In this document: piece by piece, positions 10,072 through 24,917 of the stretch | Position numbering within the stretch: position 1 is the stretch's first letter | How the letters are laid out: the number at the start of each line of letters is the position of its first letter | Origin: Adiantum capillus-veneris | Taxonomy: Eukaryota > Streptophyta > Polypodiopsida > Polypodiales > Pteridaceae | Length of the DNA: 64,000 bases | Direction of reading: 5' to 3' | Assembly: GCA_014529385.2 (NCBI GenBank) | Contig: CM043955.1 | Span: 150,737,640 to 150,801,639, forward strand | Notes under the pieces: model-generated | Databases searched by the model: none | What the model saw: the letters and a program-made list of their open reading frames with translations, nothing else | What the model was told of the DNA's origin: nothing | Position numbers and translations under genes: made by a program

Positions 10072-13000
10072 GATTTACTCAGACAGCTCTCCTAGAGAAC
10101 TAATCATGTTAAGAAGAATATAGTGGCAAGGGTAGGACTAGCAATGTAAGGGTATGGGCATTGATACTTAAGTTTTTCAAGTAGAGAACTCTGCATGGAA
10201 ACATATTGAAGTTCAATCAAGGACCTGTGGATAAAACTTTATTTAAGTCAAGAGACACCTATTTGATCGAATACAATATTCAGGAGAATTTGAGGTGTGA
10301 AATGCATTAATCTAGTGGCAAATAGCTTGCAGCTGACACACTATTGTTCCGGTAGGTGCCTTTAACCTAGGATAATAAAACATTTATAGCCTAATGCCAT
10401 TTGGGTTCATGGGTTCCTGAGACAAAGGCCTGTCCATAAGGTTTTTTTACTTTCACTCTGAGATGGGGCCTGGTGTGTTAGGTACTTACCTCTTTGGAGC
10501 CGTGCAATTATCCAGATGCATGGCCTGTAGGACTAGGACTCCCCTTGCCCTACCACTATACATTGGTTAAGATGATGTCAAGTTAGGATCTTGGATCCTT
10601 GGTCCATGTTAGATAGGGATGGAGGAAGTGGACAACAATTCACTTTGAATTGAGTACCTCTGAAGTGGTGTAAAACTTATTCCAAATTACTTTGATCATT
10701 GTCTAAAGTACCACTTTCTACGATTATTTCCTAAATGAGTCTCAAGCAATTTGCTTTTTTACTTGATACATTTAAAACATGAACTCACATAGTTAATGCA
10801 GCTAATTATCTTATTGCATTATTATCTTAGGTATGACTTGCACTTATTTTCATGAATGGTTCTTGATTCTTTCTAGATATGTGTATAACCTGTTGGTATG
10901 TTGGTATGTTGATGCCTTTGTTCACCAAACATGTCTTGCTCATTGACTGATCATGTTCTTTGAATGTGTGGGTTTTCTTCTTGTTTATTTCAATGTTTTC
11001 TTCATTGGTCTTGAATAACTCTACACACATTATGGTGGCTTCACTATTTAAGAATTTTTGTTGCCTGTAAGTGAGTAAAACAATCTATTGTAATAGTTGG
11101 TCTATCCCATGCAGAATAGGGCTGCTGAATTATTTGGTCTTCGAGGTAATATTCTTGTGTTAATAATATGCCCTTTTGGTTTAGGTTATGGGGTAATGGC
11201 TCTCTTTGAGCGAGCAAAAATATCATTAGTGATGTTTGGTCACTTCCATGCAGGGTAAAGTTGATAATACATATTGTCTATTGGATAACTTGTTCAATTC
11301 TATAACACTCTTCTAGGAGCAGTGAGCACCTACTTCTATGAGCACATGGTGAGAGAGTGCAGCTACTCCATATACGGAGCCAGCCTGAGAATAGACGGTA
11401 TGATGATAAGCATCCAGTGACTACAGCAGATTGCAGAGAGAGGTAACAACAGGCCACACCACATACCGACACACAAAGGTTACCTTCTAACCCCTTGTGA
11501 GGCAAAAGAAGAGAGCGTGTTTAGCTCCGCTTGCGCAGGAGCTACCAGCTATTGTTGAGTCAGCAGTCAGGAGGCATGGAGACTCTTCCAAGAGCAGAGA
11601 GCACCTACACCCATTACTCCTACGAACACACGGGAATAGTATGCAGCTACCCTTCATACAGTGCCAGCTCAAGCCTCCACTACCATTGCCATGGGGTCTA
11701 GACCTCATACTTCCACTTTCTTCAATGTCAATATAATACATGATGCGATTGATAGACTGCATAACAACAGCTCACATGACCACAATGGTCTAGTTACTAA
11801 GCATTTTTTGTGACGCCCAAAGATACATTGGCATCTTTGTTGGCACACATGTTTAATAAAACCACATGCAAAAGGGTTTCCTGAGAGCTGGAGCCCCTAA
11901 AATATTGTGCTGATGTTGAAGGTTGGGGATTAACTATCCTACCATTATGATGGGCCACACATTGGTCAAGCTTTATGCTTTTGTGCTTGAGCATGAGCTC
12001 AGTTGTTGGGCACAGAGAGAGCATGTCAGAGCACAGGGATAGGGATTATAATGATGTGGTCTAAGAACAGCCTCAGGAGGTATCCCAAACATTTCCCAAT
12101 GTCTGAATGAGCTTATTAAACTACATCGCCGTGTGTAAGAATTTCTGCCCTCAAAATAAGAGAACAGCACGCCTTCTAAACACACGAGGTGATAGTGTAA
12201 CTATTGATTGAAAGCACTGATCCGGAGCATAGACTCAAAAATTGGCCACTGATAAAGACAACATTGATAGTTTATTGAATGTCAGCTGGAAAAGTGATCA
12301 TCCACCTCCCCTTCAAGGATAAAATAAGGCCCACGAAATTTATAAATCCAACTGAATGTGCCCCAAGAAACATAACCGATATCCAAACTAGCTGTGGGAG
12401 TCCAATATGAACTTGCAGGCAACTCAACAAGGCATGTTTGATAGACTTTGGAAACTAAAAGTATATGTGGGAGATAAGATGGGACATGGCTCATCTGCCT
12501 TGCTTATGTGCCTGCTGGAAGACTACAATCGGTGATCAATCACATATAATAGGAAATTTTAATGGAGCCAAACGCTCCAATAAAAGGTGGTAGGACCATA
12601 CAGCCAGGCAAGGAGGCATAAAGGGCAATGGGCCTCGCGTCTCACAAGACTTTTTCTACCAATCCACACTCTGTACTCAGAAAAACATCAAGATGGAGTA
12701 GGCATGGCCACATTACCTTATCGCCAGAACCACTCCCTTGAATCATGAAAGCTGGCATGAAGGCAAATTCACGGCGGTAAAGGTGCAGTGGGAGGATCAT
12801 AAGAGAGTCAAAGATCCTGACCAATGGTAAACATAATGACCCGGTGTATCCCTAGGAGGAGGTAGTTTGATCAGTATCATTTTTCATAAAAGCCCATCCA
12901 TCCACTAAAAGGATCTGAACGTGGGCCTCACAAGCCATAGTCCCAATCAAATAGAATAGCATCCCCAAGCTATGGTACAAACATCAGGAATCGTCTACAA

Positions 13001-13149
13001 ACATCAGAAAATCTGTCCCAATCCATATGCAAGCATGCATACATGAAACTCAAGCATTACCTTACAGACTAATGTCAACTTTATCTATTCTCAGATCTTG
13101 CAAACATGTCAGCTGCTCAATTGCAAAGTTTTCTTGATAAGTGACCCAC
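10072..13149. other. Unassigned stretch downstream of the last visible BGAL exon
   Basis: No gene recognised. Short open frames are scattered without conserved motifs. Two imperfect direct copies of a segment of about 80 bp (near 11311-11390 and 11585-11680, sharing GAGCACCTAC and GCAGCTAC) hint at an old duplication. I looked here on the minus strand for the missing last beta-galactosidase exon and did not find it. Confidence 0.5.
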
Positions 13150-13474
13150 CTGTTTAACAATCTTGGTGGTAATTTCTGCATGGCATGGTCCTTTCCGAAA
13201 TTTGCTACAGTTGCCTCGCGGTGTGCCATAGCTTGCAAAAACTATTGAAGATATTTGTTGTCCAGCATCACATTCCAGCTTCAACTCTGGCAGCTTCAGA
13301 GTTGAATTAGCTTGCCATGAGTCCAAAGGTGCAGGGTAATCTTCTGAGATGCTTGAGCAAATTGTGGCAAGGGATCTTGTCACCAATGTAATCCCCATGG
13401 GGTCTCCGCCCATCTCTTCTAACAAAACCAAGAGATTTCCTGTAGGCTTGATCCAAGCAAGGGGCACATGGTAC
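13150..13474 (-). CDS. BGAL: BGAL visible exon 10 with start of the lectin domain
   Basis: 325 nt. One base completes Trp, then [20 protein letters not shown], a linker, and a SUEL-type galactose-binding domain ([26 protein letters not shown]). It ends in phase 0 before GTGGGT. The usual final exon with the last Cys residues was not found below 13150. Read-through would add about 12 residues before a stop at about 13117. Confidence 0.9.
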
Positions 13475-16400
13475 CTGTTTGTGCAACACATTTGTGAGTC
13501 AAAACTACAATCAACGCATAGACATCAAATGATTATCATGTCAAATAAAACATAGCTTGTGATTAAACTGGCCACATTTAACAAGAATACAATACTGGAC
13601 AAAAAAGGTAGAACAATCAGGGAGATACAAAACAAAGTCAGCGATGCTAAAAGAGAACTGATGAGTTTTGGAAATGAACCAAGAAGAGCACTACTACATC
13701 AGTGTTTGAAAGGTAATAGATTGATAGAACTTTATTTACCATCTTTGAGATGACTGCCCACAGCCACTGTAGCATCTCTTTTCCCTTGCACCACACCCAA
13801 GAGAACATCTTTCACCAGATGCTTGGCATGAAGGCCAATAACGTCCAATGCTTTTCCCGTTGACCCAAGCCTCCCCCTTTCCCATCGTTTCTAGATCTAA
13901 AGCCAAGGGACTGTTACTTGCTGGAGCATCAAACATTGTCTGCGGTCACCAAGTACGAGCTCTGAAGTTATTAATACACAAGCAAAGATAAACAAAAACC
14001 ACAAGAAATGATCAAATCAGAATGAAAATCCAAACATGAGGAGAGTCAGAGAGCTAATTTGCTTGCAATGCCCACCTTATACCAGATTAAGGACCTATTT
14101 TGAGGAGGTGATGAAATACTCCAATCTACATTATTGCTTCCATTTCTGGTGTGAAGTTGCAGAAACTCCCCTTGTAGTCCTACCTGCAGATGTAATCTAA
14201 AAGTAAGAATACTTTATTGTTAAATAAAATGAATGAAAAGGGAGTTGAAAAGAAAAAAAAGCATATGGATCTTGCCGTGTGATGTAGCCTTTTCTTACCT
14301 GATAGGTCCAAAATTGAGAAGACAAGTTCAAAGCTCCACCACTTAGGCCATTTAATATGACAGGGCCTTGAATTCCAACATGCTGTATGTGGCTAGGTTG
14401 AACTCCGGACTGGCAAATTTCAAGTTTGAACACAATCAGCATCTCCCAGAAGAACAATCGATTCATTATTTCTTGGCAAACACGAAACCAAACATTTTGA
14501 GTTATTTCCACTATCAAACACAAATTCAGGTTTTGGCAACGTGAGAATCAATTGCTCAGATGCTTGTACAAAAATGCATAATTGCACTGCTTTGTAGAAG
14601 TAGTCATACAGATTTATAAAACTGTTGAAGTTTATTGTGGATAAAGCAATCAAGAGGCATTGATTTTGCTAGCATTCTTAAACATTTTGGACCTTTTGGC
14701 AAACCTACTCAAAGCAGCAGAATATTTTTGTGGTATATATGTCATATTGATTGAAAAGACACATCAAATGTTTCTTTTAGTGTAGGTTCAAACCTGCAAT
14801 CCAACCGTCATGCTGAGGATTGCTATCTCATTTTTTCCATTTTTGAGTTCAAGAGGCTGGTCAATCTCCACATAAGGATTATCCCGATCTCCTGCAGCCG
14901 TAACTGGCAAAAAGAAGAGTCAGTTTATATATTCAAGCAATCAAACGAGCCCATTGTATTGCACATGCCTACAAACTCTACCAATCCCTCCCATTACACG
15001 TGTTCTTGCTGCATAAATTGACACTTTCTTTGGGATAAAAGAAGACAGCAAGTCAAACAGTCCATCAGCCTCTACCATGATAGCGTGGTTCTTTGTTTAG
15101 TTCACTTCCTCGTCATTCTTCCATACTTGAGTTCTCCTTGTTTTGGAAAGATAACTTAAACGACGTCAAAAACTTTTTGGAATGCATGAATCTCCTCTCT
15201 GACAAGGTGTACACTAAAAATCTTGGAAGAATTCTAGGGCATATCCTTGAGAAAAGGACAAAAAATAATGCACTTTTTACAAGTAAAGCACTGCTGTGTA
15301 TCTTTGGGTCCACAATATATTGATCCCACGTTTGCCCTCCTGGAATGGCAGGACAAGGGGAGGCCAAGCAACTTGCGTGTCATGAATATTACCTATCTCC
15401 TCAGTGTTCACTAGCGTCCCAAGAAACTTGCGCCAATGAATCCAAGCATCAGTATGTTCACCGAAAACTGAGTGCAAAATGTGATCCAATCCACATAGTT
15501 TCACTCATGTAACTTCTCTTTCCAGCCAATAGAAGCTGCAACATGTGAATTGCTGCTTCATAAGCCCTCATGTACTTGGACATAGCTCAGCATACAAAAG
15601 GAAGAGGCAGGAGCAACCAAAGTAGCCTTGTTTGGCCTGCATAAATAAATTATGCGAATAATACAGTACAATCCAAATTATGGACGTATAAAATGTGGCT
15701 GTCTCAATTGATATCCTCTTGATCAAAATGCTTCTGATTGAAATTGTCGAGTATATATAAAGATCAATAGTGCATCCTCCGACATGCTTTGGATATGCTA
15801 GTTTCTCAAGATTCAGGGAGAGTATTGAGCTGGTGTTCTACAGCTTTCCTCACCTCCTATGAGCAAAACCGACCCTCGGAATTCTTCGTGGAAGCTCAGC
15901 CTCAATAACCCTCTAGCCAGCTCCCAGGCTGCCTTCTGTCCCTCCTGCTTGAAGTAGTTTCTCCCCAGTTCCACATGTTGCTTCTCAGTTCGATATTATT
16001 TTGGAAGCACATGTCGAGAGAAAAGTAACAAACTCATTGGCATAAGTTAAACTCACCACCCATCCAATTTATCCCCCTTATGAGAGCTACTCAGCCCTGT
16101 TCATACCTTGCCAATTAATTGGCCTTGTACATACCTTGCTTGCTCTCCTGTGGGAATAACTTGGCCTTGGGAAGTTAACCCCTTGCCACTTGTGTCTGAT
16201 CATGCACCTACTCGACCTGCTTGGTCGGTCCTTATATTAATTTTTAAGTTATTCATATGTTAACGTTATTTTAAATCCTCCGTCTTCTAACATTCCCTCC
16301 CCCTTCAAAAGAATCAGTGTCCTCAATGACTGGAGCAAAGAAATGTTGATGGAAAAATTATTTGGCTCCCACGTGGCATCTGTAAGTAAAACGTCTTCCC

Positions 16401-18490
16401 ACACAGCTAGAAATTCTTTGATGACATGATTTTGCAACCGGTTCTATCTCCTATCTAGTATCTTGTCTGGACCATGATCAAAATCTCCCAACTCCTGTAA
16501 GATAATGTCATAAATTGCTAACGTGTCAAGCCACTAAAGAACGGAGCCAACCTACAGATCCCGGCTGAGAGGCCCAAGCCCTAAGAAGAAGCAGTAGAAG
16601 CAACAAAAGATGTTTTACCAACTTACAAAGTCTTGCTGAGTGGCCTATTTTTAAAGAAGAGCTCCCACCAAGTTCCGACCAATAGAATAGATCACGGCCG
16701 AGGGTCCAAAAACCTAGAAGAAGAAGAAGAAACAGAAGGAATTCCTGACCAACTTACAGATCAGCGGTCGAGGGGCCTAAAAACCCTAAAAGTCAAAGAA
16801 AACTTGTTTAAAGCACCCAATAGTGGCTGAAACGAAGTCAGACAAGCAAAGTATGATGATGTGGCACCTGTATGAACATCCCGGAATTCGCGGCGGAGTT
16901 TTAGGGAAATCCCAAAATTTTAGGAAAGCGTTCTTTTGGGGTCAGCTTTTCATATTTGATGCTTTTAGGCTTTGGGCCTTGGGGGCCCTCTATGGCACTC
17001 TTCAGTGCGCAAATTGCAAAGGAGGTGCTCCCCGGCTATTGTACTTTGCGAATAATCAATAACAAAGAAATACCGAAAGGGGCGCTAGCGTTTGGGGTCA
17101 GTACTCTCTTGGGGGGAACTACACCACTCCCCGTCTCTTTCAGTTTAGTTGTTATTTGAAGTGCTTAAAGTTGTTCAGACTGTTCTTTTCCGTTGGCACG
17201 CGGTGCTCGTCCCATTATAGTGGTCTCAGAGCTTCAGCTGTGCTTTTCTGAAAGCACACCGGTCCTACAAAAGAGCAGACGGAGCAAGATGGCGCTTCCA
17301 AGTTTTACACGGAAATTATTAAAGTATCTGCGGGCCCCGACCCTGGACTTATTAGGGACTCCCACCCTTACTATATCGGTCATAGTGCGCACTCCAGTCT
17401 TCATCGCTCCGTCCTACGTGGCATAAGCCATGGTGAATTAATCAGAAGAATCAAAGATCTCTCGAGGTCGATGACTATAGCTACCATGCCACACACTCCA
17501 AGGACTTGGCAAGCTTTCAAGCAATTTTTTGTTTGAAGTTACATGCTTTCAGACATCTTCCTTCGGATTGCAGCTTTTGGCAGAGTGAAGTATTCTGAAA
17601 GGCTTGCCATAGAAACCCTAGCAGAGTACAACTTGAAATTTCTCGACATCTCTCAGCAGGTGTCTCTTCTCGAATCGATAACCTTGGAGGTCCAATGTGA
17701 TTGGTATATCTTGGGGCTACCATCACCGCCATAGGAAGACTATCTGTCAAGGCTTGTTTCGACTATTCAAGAGTATCACGTGCACATCTAGCCCTATGTG
17801 CATGTGGACAAGCTACTTCAAGACAAGGGTTCAATTAGCCTAGCTTAGGAAGTGTTCTGGCACTTTTGTGAGTCTGTTCGCAAACCGTGCATGTCCAGGC
17901 ACTTAGAGTAGATGCGTATCCTCTGGTTGCACACAGCATGATCATCAGCATTACCATCAGAATCCATCAGGAGCATTTTACAGTGCACAGAACCTATTTT
18001 CCCTATTTTAGCCATTTTTCACTTATTATTGATAAGTGACTTTGTTGGGAAACTGGGTAGGGCAAATTGGCCAAGCTAATAAATAAGAAAACTAGCGCTA
18101 GCACTTTCTGGTAGAAGAGACAGCAGATACCATCTGAAGGGCACCTTCTCAGCAAGACCGGCAAGAGGACATAGCGTTTTCAGCCATCAAAGACAAGCCA
18201 GCGTTTTCATCAAATGCAGATCAGCCCCAACGTTTTTCAGCATTGCAGATCAGCCTGGCGTTAGCACTTCACAACAGATTAGCTAGCGTTTTTGCAACTT
18301 GCAGATCCGCCAGCGTTTTCCAGATGCCCCGCGACAGTTCAAGCCACAGCATCAACGTTTTGCATTTTCAATGATTAGGCTCCGCACAGCAGCCCCCAAA
18401 TGTCACAAACGGGAGCGCATAGCAATATAAAATATACTCGGATAAATAAAATTTATCACTTAATATTGAAGCCAGAGGATATAGAGAGAA

Positions 18491-18532
<42 letters not shown>

Positions 18533-21500
18533 AGTGAGAAGATCGACACAGTACTGGAGACCAGAAGATGGGCTGGTCCCCCCCCGTAATAGTATCTTTA
18601 TTACTAAGGAGAAGTCTATACAAGCACTTGAACCGAACGTATTACCACGTTCGTTCTAGAATAAGACTTAATGGTTGCCCGAAGCCTCAGCTTCCAATTC
18701 CTAGGGCAAAACCCTATTCCAAGGAACTTCCGTTCCTTATTCCAATTCCTCGAGAATCAAGGTTCTCGCCTCTGGATCTCACCTTCCAGACTCAGGGCAT
18801 GACATCCCTACAACTCTCTTTTAGAACTCTATTTCCAGAGTCCTCTTCCCGCAGAACAACTCTGCTTTCCCGGACACGAAGTCCTTACTTGGGAATCCCA
18901 ACTTCCGGATCGCAACTTGAGAGACTACCTCTCTCCAATCCGTGGATCTACTTCCCAAACTCGGGTACGAAACCCTTGGGCTGATCTCGCTCTAGTTCCT
19001 CAGAGCGCTTTTCTCCTGCAGAGACTCATACCTTCCTCTGCTCCTACTCCCTCACTAAGAGGAAGTACACCTGCAAACAAATACTCAGAGTTCATAACAT
19101 GAAAATCGTTTCCTTCAAAGTCTCGACGCTCAAAACGCAACTCCGTTCTCGAAAAGCAATTCCCCGGAAGAGATCTCTCCATAGAAAATCCTCTCTTCCA
19201 ATCCTACACACAAAAGAGGTGTGTTCTCGGGTTCCTTCTCGTAAATCAGCCCCGTCTACCACGTTTATGGGCTGACAACACAGAAAACTTTGTCGTGATG
19301 GAAACACGCTTCGTAGGCACTTCTTCGCGAGGGAACTCGCGCACTGGGTCTTGGCGACATCTGGTACACTTGGGGCAGCCATGGGCATCACCGGCAACGT
19401 CTTCTTTACGGCTGAAATCTGCAGCAGCATCTCCTCCTTGCAAAGATTGGTCCTCCCCTCTGAGTGAGGGCATGTGATGCTTTTATAGCTCCTAGCCACG
19501 GGCACGAATAGCTGCTCACGTAGAGATCGCAGCCGTTTTTTTTTTTTTTTTCTGTTCTACCACGAAAAGAGAGAGAAAACGCTGGCTGATCTGTTGCCTT
19601 ATTTATCAGATGGCTGCCCACTTATTAAGTGGGCGGCCGGCGTATTTTAAAAATACTCTGAACCTGCCCAAAAACTCAATAAAACCTTATAAGTTAAAAA
19701 CAATGCTTTCACAGCACTTCCCAGGCGTCCCTGGATGCAATCACATGCACAGTTGCAATGCGGACATAGACTTCCTCGCGGGAAAGCATCTGCTTTCCCG
19801 AAAAGCAATCCCGCTTTCTCAAAAAGCATCAGTTTTTCCTCAAAGTTTCCTCTGAAACCATCTTCATTCAAGTGCTTGCTTTTTCCTTGTGCACAATTCT
19901 AACACAGTTCGGAATTTCCTCCCGACTACGGATATTCCCTTTCCGATGCACCCGTCACCCACCTTGTGACGCATCAAGAATACCCATCACCTAGTCCTTT
20001 CCTACCGAACTTACGGTACAATCTCCTTCACGATGCTCTGTCACCCATCTTGTGACGCATCAGAGATGTCCGTTCCCGGATGGTCGGATACTTCTTTCCG
20101 ATGCTCCCTGTCACCCATCCGATGTGACGCATCAGAAGTACCCGTTCCTGGTGGCCTTACAGATATTCCCGTTCTCAGTGTTCCCGTCATTACTTTAAAT
20201 GACGCACTAGGAATACTCTGTACTCGGATGTCTCCAGTGAGAAAAGCCCTCTCACTTAAAATTCCAATAATTCATTTAGAATTATTTTTCCTTGGTGTTC
20301 CAAGCGAGAAAACCCTCTCACTTATAAATCCAATAATTCATTTAGAATTATTTTTCTGTAAGATAAAGCCAATTTAGCAACACCAAACCTCGCAGATCTC
20401 ACCTTCCCGCAGCAGATCCTTGCCGCACGGTCACATCAGCCAGCGTTTGCAGATTCAGCCCGTTATTCGCAGATTTCAGCATCTGCGTTTTCAACACATC
20501 GTCATCGCATCGTCGTCATCGCCGTCGTCACTGACATATTGTCAGAATTCAGCAGATACAAGATTTGTAGATTTCAGCCCTAGCATTTTCAGTTTTCAGC
20601 CCGTCTCGTCGTCGACATCATCGGCAAGTCCATTGCATTGTAGAGATTTGTGCAATCAATAGTAGACCGCTCTCGCCATAGAGAGTGGGGCCTTCGGAGG
20701 TGGGTTTGGCAACATTCTGGTGTCGTATTCTTCTCTCTCTATCTCTCAGTCTCAGCACCTTCATTCACAGTGTTTACCACTTTGTTTGTGATCATTTGCA
20801 CTCTCTCTCACTAAAGGAACGGAAGGCTCTCCCTTCCGTAATTAAAAAGAACCCTTGAGCACAAGTCGGAGCACTCATCTTGAGCAAAGTTCAACAATCA
20901 CATCCGCTGCACCCTACATTGGTATCAGAGCTTTAGCAGTGTTCTGTATCACTCAAGGAAAGAACCACAAGAATTTTTTTTGCTTGTTGCGGTCGCACGT
21001 AACCCAAGTCCACTTGGGCATGTGGATTCCTAATCATGTTTTTGAAGAGTGACAGGAAACCCAAGAAAGAAGGGCTTGTCCAACCTCCCCTTGTGCCTCT
21101 TTTCACTCATTGAGAGCGCACTGTGCACTTAGCAACCGGCCAATCGACGTGAGGTGGAAAAAAGCAACCTTGGTGTGAGCGCAACGCCGCCAAGGGGTGC
21201 ACCCGCAAGAAAGAGTAGTGCTCGGGTAAGAGAAGATTCTTCTCTAACACAGATTGCAAGCAAAAGAAGAACCTGAAGAACTCAAGAACCCAAGAACCAC
21301 AAGAACCCAAGTTCCTCGTGAACTTAAGAACCCAAGACTTCAATGTATGGTCATCACCTGAAGCGGGATGGATACTTCACATGGAGGTGATGAGCATGGA
21401 AGTGGTGAAGAAGAATTTTCCCCACCAGGAGTTTTTTCTGACCCTCCCCATCTACGCCAAGGATTGCACCAAATCCTATGGAGGCTTTGGTTAAGACGAT

Positions 21501-24500
21501 GATGGACATGATGTTACAACAAGAAGCGCAACGCCCTGCCTTGTAGCTCGAGCGCGAAGAAAGAAAGGCAATCTTGGATCGTGAGCGCGAAGAAAGAAAA
21601 GCGGAATTGGATCGCGAGCGCAAAGAAAGAAAAGCAGAATTGGATCGCGAACGCGAAGAAAGAAAAGCAAAAAGAAAGGCCGACTTGGAGCGTGAGCGCG
21701 AGGAAGCGCGCTTGGCGGCCGAAGAGAAAAGGGCAGCCTTGGAGCGTGAGCGCAAGCAAGCGCGCTTGGCGGCCGAAAAAAAAAGGGCAGCCTTGGAGCG
21801 TGAGCGCGAGCAAGCCCGCTTGGCGGCCGAAGAAAGAAAGGCAGCTATTGAGCTTGAGCGTGCCCCATCGAGTGGCGACCGAAGACGTGCGGCCTTGGAG
21901 TTAGAGCGTGAAGCGCAGAGAGACCAACGCATGCAAGAGGTTGTCCTACGGTAGTCACCTCGAAACCCAAGCCGGCCAAAGATGTTGGTGGTTCATCAAG
22001 TGGCGCAAGCCGAGATTCAGACTCCAACAACCCCATCACCGAGAAGTTGACGTTCAGTAAGTATGACGGTAAGATGGATGCTACTATTATTCATTCTTGA
22101 TTGCATCAATTTAATGCTTACTTTGCGACAACTAAGAAGACAGGAAATAGCAAGGGTTTAACAGCACCCATGTACCTTGCCGGTGATGCCATTAATTGGT
22201 ACCACGCATGGCAAGAGGCACAGTTGGCCACGCACCTAGAGGCAGCCGACGAAGACGCGCCTCTTTCCTTCAATTGGGCCGACTTCCAAGACAAGCTCAA
22301 GGCGCGGTTTATGCCACCCCAATACCTAGCACGATTGAAGGATGATTGGCGCGGTCTCAAGCAAAATGGTATGCCAGTAATGCCTTTCTCTAATCGTGTT
22401 TTACAGGTCGGCATCCAATTACGCAAATCGGATGCGGAGCGCAAGGAGGCATTCCTTTATGGATTGGACGAGTATATCAAGTTTGATGTCGAGGTACTCC
22501 ATCCAAGCGATCTCAACAAGGCAGTAGCGATCGCTCTATCACAAGAGATGAAACACAATAAGGGAAATCCTAAGGAAAACAAGACTTCTCCAAGCACCAC
22601 TCAGACTTCTCAGAACCCTCAGAATGGTAAGAACGGTAAGAATGGTAAGAACGGTAACTCTTCTAGCCAATCTTCCTCTAATTCTTCGAAAAAGAAATCT
22701 AACAATGAATCTAAGGGTAAAGCTAAAACACCTGCTAAACCTAAGCTAACCCCTGATGAAAAAGCCGCAAAAATAATAATAGAAGGATACATAACGGCAG
22801 AAGAACAAGTCATTTATGCTAAGGAAGGTCGTTGTTATCAATGTCATGTCAAGGCTCACATTAAAGCGGCTTGTCCTAAGACAGCACCACCTAAAGAACC
22901 TAAGGCATCCGCAGCTACCACAAGCACTCTAATGAACCATTCTGAATCTTCAAATGTCTCTAACACACACATTGAGGAGTCTCTCTTTAAGTGTTATGGT
23001 CATGTGAAGGGTCAGCGTTTTGTCATATTTTTTGATTCAGATAGTATGCATGATGTGATTAGTGCCTCTCTTGTAGAGAGAGCCCGCCTAGAGGTTAGAC
23101 CGGCGTCTCCTCTCGAGGTGTCAGGCTTCGCTCCCGGTATGGACTCTCTCATCACACAAGAGTGCCGTGATGTGATGTTTTCATTTCAGCAAGCTGCCTT
23201 CCGTAGAAAATTTGTCGTGTCTCCTCTCTCAGGATGTGATATGCTTTTGGGCATTAGATGGTTTCATGAGCATAACCCTCTAATTGATTGGGAGGAAAAT
23301 ATTCTCGCTTTAAATGCCAAAAGTGACTCTCCCATGATCATTCGTGGTGAGGAGGGTCTGCATTTTTTGCCTATCATTTCTCATGTGCAGGCAAAGCGTG
23401 AATTACGATGAGGAGCACAAGCGGCATTCATCTATGCCTCTCCACTTACCTAGAGCATTCGAACTCCAGACAGGTATTCAGCTTTGTTCACCAAGTTTAA
23501 GCATCTCTTTTTGCAGGATGATCTTCCACCTCGTCTCCCACCCGAGCAGCTGGAGGACCATTGCATCGAGCTTATGGAGGGGGCTCAGCCTGTCAGTAAG
23601 GCTCCCTACCGTTTGAACAAGACACAAGAAGAAGAGTTAGAGCGGCAACTCACAAAGTGGGTGGCTAGAGAGTTCATACGTCCTAGTGTAAGTCCTTTTG
23701 CTGCTCCTATTTTGTTTGTCCGCAAGAAAGATGGTTCGTCTCGTTTGTGTGTTGATTACAAGGCATTAAACAAGATGACCGTCAAAAAAAAGTTTCCGAT
23801 GCCTCGCATTGAGTATATCCTTGATAGGCTCAATGAGGCAAAGGTTTTCAGTAAGGTCGATCTCAAAAGTGGATACCATCAGGTAAGGGTATTCAAAGGG
23901 GACATCTTAAGACCGCTTTTCGCAGAGAGCGAGGGCAATGGGAGTATGTAGTCATGCCTTTTGGATTAACAGGTGCCGTGGGTACATTTAACCGTCTCAT
24001 GGTAGGTCATTTTGGCAATATGGTTGGTGTATGTGTGTCCATCTTTCTTGATGATATTCTCATTTTTTCTACATCGTGGGAACAACATGAAAAGGATGTA
24101 GAAAGGGTATTAACCCGTTTGGATGAGTGTCAGTTATATATTATAGCTAAGAAATCTGAGTTTTTTCTCACTGAAGTTACTTATCTGGGTTATACCATTT
24201 CTGTAGAAGGCGTCAAGCTAGACCCCGCGAAGGTGGAACAGGTACGTAATTTGGATTTGCCCAAAACTGCTTGTGATGTGCGTTCTTTTCTTGGTTTATG
24301 TCAAGCATATAGTTTGCACATAGAGAATTTTGCACGCGTTGTCGTACCTATAACAGATGTTTTGAAAGGGGTAAAGACTCGCCGAAAGCGCGTGGATTTA
24401 CCTGAGGTAGCCATTGAGGTTTCGCAACTCTCAAGATTGCCATGACAGAACGCCGTGTCTTATCCTTGCCTCTTGGGATGACCCCTTTGAGGTATGGACG

Positions 24501-24880
24501 GATGCGAGCAATGTCACCATAGGCGTTGTGCTTCAGCAGCATGGTCGTCCAGTAGCTTTCCTTAGTCGGAAGCTCAATAGTGCAGAAAAGAACTATTCAG
24601 TTTATGATAAAGAACTTTTATCTGTTATTCACTCTCTTAAGCATTGAAAGCATTTTCTTTATGGTAGAGAGTTTACAGTTCGCACAGACCACCAAGCCCT
24701 CAAGTGGCTCCAATCTATGCCTAGTGCACATTGGAGTGATCGCCAAGCACGGTGGTCACAATTTTTTGAGCAATTTGGAGGTTTGATTATGTGCCTGGAA
24801 AAGCTAACTGTCACAAGATGGGCACCACGTGCCAATAGAAAAGAACAGACTGAACAGACTTTTAGCACTTCAATAACAAC

Positions 24881-24917
<37 letters not shown>

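Noticed and set aside
12282..12494. 70-codon minus-strand frame with an aromatic-rich end
   Set aside because: No motif, no neighbouring exons, short. Not matched to the missing BGAL exon.
15093..15504. Overlapping frames in the intron before visible exon 6
   Set aside because: No conserved motif; they lie between the exon 6 acceptor and the E5 LTR, and the splice phases need no further exon here.
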